The notes under the pieces are model-generated. The model saw nothing but the letters and a program-made list of their open reading frames with translations, searched no databases and was not told the origin of the DNA. From assembly GCA_024402505.1 (NCBI GenBank), contig JAKSTP010000026.1:1-34408 (forward strand): 34,408 bases of DNA, in the 5' to 3' direction. Both the position numbers and the translations under genes were made by a program. The stretch comes from Treponema sp. (GTDB taxonomy: Bacteria > Spirochaetota > Spirochaetia > Treponematales > Treponemataceae). Below are positions 32,625-34,408 of this stretch, piece by piece (position 1 is the stretch's first letter; each line of letters begins with the position of its first letter).

Positions 32625-34076
32625 ATGAAAAAAATCGTATCAATCGTTGCTGCATTGGCAATGGCAACTGCAATGTTTGCTAATCCAGTAATGAACATTA
32701 ATGTAGTAGACTTCAACGGTAGTGCTTCAGTATCCTGGGGTATTGACCTTGATAGAGGAACTACTGGTTTCAAGAATGACACTGATGTTGCATTGAAAAT
32801 TCATTTCTTGGACGAAGGAACAAAAGCAACTTCTTCTGATGCTTCTGTATGGGGAGAAATTGAAATTAAAGCAGGTGGTGTTGATGTAGAAAAAGGTGGT
32901 TCTTTCACTGTTCCTACTCCATCAGTAGAAAAAGCTATTCTTCATATTGGTCCAGCTTGGGTTGGAATCAAAGCAGGACACACAACTGTAGGTGGATTCG
33001 AACCAGTTCTCGCTACACGTTCAACAGACGGTACTAATAAATGGGGAGCTGTTGCTGCTGTAGGTACAGATGCTACTCAGGGTATTACAGTTGGATACAA
33101 AATGGACAATGTTTTCTCTGCAGAAGTTGACTTCCGTTCACTTCAAGGTACTCCATGGTACGCAGATCCAGATGCAAAAACATCTTGGGGTGACAAATAT
33201 TCAGACAAATATGCTGCATCTATTAAAGTAACATTTGATATGGTAGAAAACCTTGGTGTTGCTCTTGGTGTATCAAAAGATTTCACTGTTGATCACAAGC
33301 TCCAGGATGGAGATGAATCAGATATTCAGCTCTTTGGAAAAGTAGAATACAAACTTGGTCTTACAGACAAATTCTATTTGAAACCTCAGGTTGCTGCTAC
33401 ATGGGCACAGGGAAAAATTGCAGAACCAATAACTGGCATTACAGGATATGTAGCTAATACTGAAGCAGTTGCTGCTGTCCTCTTTGGATGGGGTGCTGAA
33501 AAACAGGGTACAAACATCAAATACATTGAACAGAAAGTATCTGATGGTGCATCTGTTGCTTTGAGAATGTCAAATGTTGTTGGAAACTTCTGGGGTGATG
33601 ATAAAAACAATGCTAAATTAAACACTTTCATGGGTGATGTTCTTGTTGGTGTATGGGATTCTGCAACACTGGTACCTAACCTTACATTCGGTGCAGAACT
33701 CCTTCTTGAAAATGCTATCAACACAGCAAAAGTTGAAGGTAAAGTTTTCGACGAAGCTATTAAATACAAACACAAGGAAACTGTTGACTGCACACCTGTA
33801 AAAACAATTACTGCAGAAGCAAAATATGCTATCGACCTTGATGGAAAAACAATTACTCCAAAAGTAGCTGTTGTATTCCACGATGACCTTGTAAAAGTAT
33901 CTGACAAAAATCAGTCTGAATACGAACTCAATGCACAGAAATTCTACTGTGGTGTAGATTTCGATGGATTCGTTCCATACACAACATTCTCTGTTGACTA
34001 TGAAACAGCCGAAGTTTGTCCAAAAGGATACATGTACAAAGGTCACCTCGACTTCACATGTAAAATCTCTTTCTAA
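32625..34076 (+). CDS. Major outer sheath protein (Treponema MOSP/Msp family porin)
   Basis: A 483-residue outer-membrane barrel protein. A signal peptide (1-19, ending AMFA) is followed by NPVMNINVVDFNGSASVSWGIDLD, the typical start of Treponema major outer sheath proteins. Repeated amphipathic strands with aromatic girdles follow, for example AWVGIKAGHTTVGGFEPV, KFYLKPQVAATWAQG and FVPYTTFSVDYETAE. It ends in LDFTCKISF with a terminal Phe. Such proteins form abundant surface porins and adhesins. GGAGG lies 11 bases before the ATG, and a short A/U inverted repeat brackets the start codon. A terminator follows 32 bases after the stop. The codon pattern is even and consistent with high expression. 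No clear promoter was found in the 78-base intergenic gap; a weak TTGCTT/CATAAC pair (32508/32531) lies inside the recombinase gene. Confidence 0.88.
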   Translation: MKKIVSIVAALAMATAMFANPVMNINVVDFNGSASVSWGIDLDRGTTGFKNDTDVALKIHFLDEGTKATSSDASVWGEIEIKAGGVDVEKGGSFTVPTPSVEKAILHIGPAWVGIKAGHTTVGGFEPVLATRSTDGTNKWGAVAAVGTDATQGITVGYKMDNVFSAEVDFRSLQGTPWYADPDAKTSWGDKYSDKYAASIKVTFDMVENLGVALGVSKDFTVDHKLQDGDESDIQLFGKVEYKLGLTDKFYLKPQVAATWAQGKIAEPITGITGYVANTEAVAAVLFGWGAEKQGTNIKYIEQKVSDGASVALRMSNVVGNFWGDDKNNAKLNTFMGDVLVGVWDSATLVPNLTFGAELLLENAINTAKVEGKVFDEAIKYKHKETVDCTPVKTITAEAKYAIDLDGKTITPKVAVVFHDDLVKVSDKNQSEYELNAQKFYCGVDFDGFVPYTTFSVDYETAEVCPKGYMYKGHLDFTCKISF

Positions 34077-34108
34077 TCTAACGGTTAGTTAAAAGATTAA
34101 ACAGAAAA

Positions 34109-34130
34109 AGGAGACTCTTCGGAGCCTCCT
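34109..34130 (+). terminator. Terminator of the major outer sheath protein gene
   Basis: AGGAG-A-CTC (34109-34117) pairs with GAG-C-CTCCT (34122-34130) across a TTCG tetraloop with one internal mismatch, followed by a run of nine Ts. It is a textbook intrinsic terminator, fitting a strongly expressed gene. Confidence 0.92.
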
Positions 34131-34187
34131 TTTTTTTTCAAGTATTGTTACTGAATAGAATAAAATTATTACATTTCTAAAAACACT

Positions 34188-34408
34188 TTATTCAACTGAT
34201 TCATATTTAGCAAGTTTTTCTTCAAGCTCTTTTATTTTATCTTCATAAGCTTTCATGGTTTCAGCCTTGCCAAGTTCAAAACCTTCTTCCTTGCCACGAG
34301 CATGTCCCTCTGCACGTCCCTGTTCACGTCCCTGTTCAAGGCCCTGTTCAAGTCCCTCTTCTCGGGCAATTTTTAATTCTGACGCTATGTGAGTCTTCCA
34401 GATATATC
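34188..34408 (-). CDS. C-terminal end of a Rpn/PD-(D/E)XK nuclease family transposase-like gene (partial)
   Basis: The stop codon is at 34188-34190 and the reading frame stays open to the window edge, so only the last 72 residues are visible. They read TYR-ILE-TRP-LYS... then a run of GL-EQ, GR-EQ, GR-AE, GH-AR and GK-EE units and a final coiled coil (KIKELEEKLAKYESVE). This Glu-Gln-Gly repeat tail is typical of the Rpn/YhgA-like (PF12784) proteins, multi-copy recombination-promoting nucleases abundant in treponemes. The catalytic domain would lie beyond the edge, so the family call rests on the tail alone. Confidence 0.65.
   Translation of the reverse strand, partial: YIWKTHIASELKIAREEGLEQGLEQGREQGRAEGHARGKEEGFELGKAETMKAYEDKIKELEEKLAKYESVE
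34318..34365 (-). repeat. Degenerate 12-base tandem repeat in the nuclease tail
   Basis: Four to five imperfect 12-base units around CCCTGTTCACGT (plus strand) encode the repeated Gly-Leu/Arg-Glu-Gln units of the Rpn-like tail. Unit changes would keep the frame, so the number of units may vary between copies or strains. Confidence 0.7.

Noticed and set aside
33386..33907. 173-residue minus-strand frame inside the major outer sheath protein gene
   Set aside because: Composition (Ser/Thr-rich, no family pattern) and full overlap with a clear porin gene mark it as a shadow.
1..34408. tRNA, rRNA or CRISPR array
   Set aside because: No cloverleaf-like, rRNA-like or regularly spaced repeat sequence was seen on either strand.

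Overview
The window looks like the chromosome of a spirochaete of the genus Treponema, probably a gut or rumen saccharolytic species. The signs are a Treponema-type major outer sheath protein at 32625-34076, a TIGR03545/TIGR03546 gene pair, a RarA fused to an extra C-terminal domain, several lipoproteins, moderate-to-low GC, and sugar-uptake and hemicellulose genes. These assignments come from recognising protein motifs by eye; no search was run. No tRNA, rRNA or CRISPR array was seen.

Layout. (1) 1-9054, all minus strand: an acyl-CoA carboxyltransferase, a secreted alpha/beta esterase, an atypical adenosine deaminase, a GH43 glycosidase, a feruloyl-esterase-like lipoprotein, a CstA transporter and two overlapping genes of unknown function. 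(2) 9228-22394, minus strand: a nine-gene locus read as solute-binding protein with two carbohydrate-binding-like modules > permease > permease > NHL/TPR membrane protein > YIP1 protein > membrane-anchored DUF5696 protein > permease > permease > solute-binding lipoprotein. It encodes two complete sets of sugar-importer parts but no ATPase. (3) 22579-26648, plus strand: an outer-membrane beta-barrel, a lipoprotein and the RarA fusion. (4) 26667-31890, minus strand: MtaB, a periplasmic TPR protein, bactofilin and the TIGR03545/TIGR03546 pair. (5) 31935-34408: a Mpi-like serine recombinase divergent from the major outer sheath protein gene, a strong terminator, and the 3' end of a Rpn/PD-(D/E)XK transposase-like gene cut by the window edge.

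How it may work together. An identical 14-base sequence with a LacI-type AAACGTTT core lies in the promoter of the esterase/GH43 operon and upstream of the last solute-binding gene of the nine-gene locus. This suggests that hemicellulose ester/side-chain removal and the large uptake locus share a regulator, which is not in the window. The nine-gene locus is the best candidate for an undescribed system: a membrane-anchored glycan-handling complex, with a glycosidase-like DUF5696 protein and an NHL/TPR scaffold, feeding two importers that must borrow an ATPase. A second theme is translation start: at least three genes have a near-consensus promoter whose -10 box is only 6-8 bases from the ATG, which predicts leaderless mRNAs.
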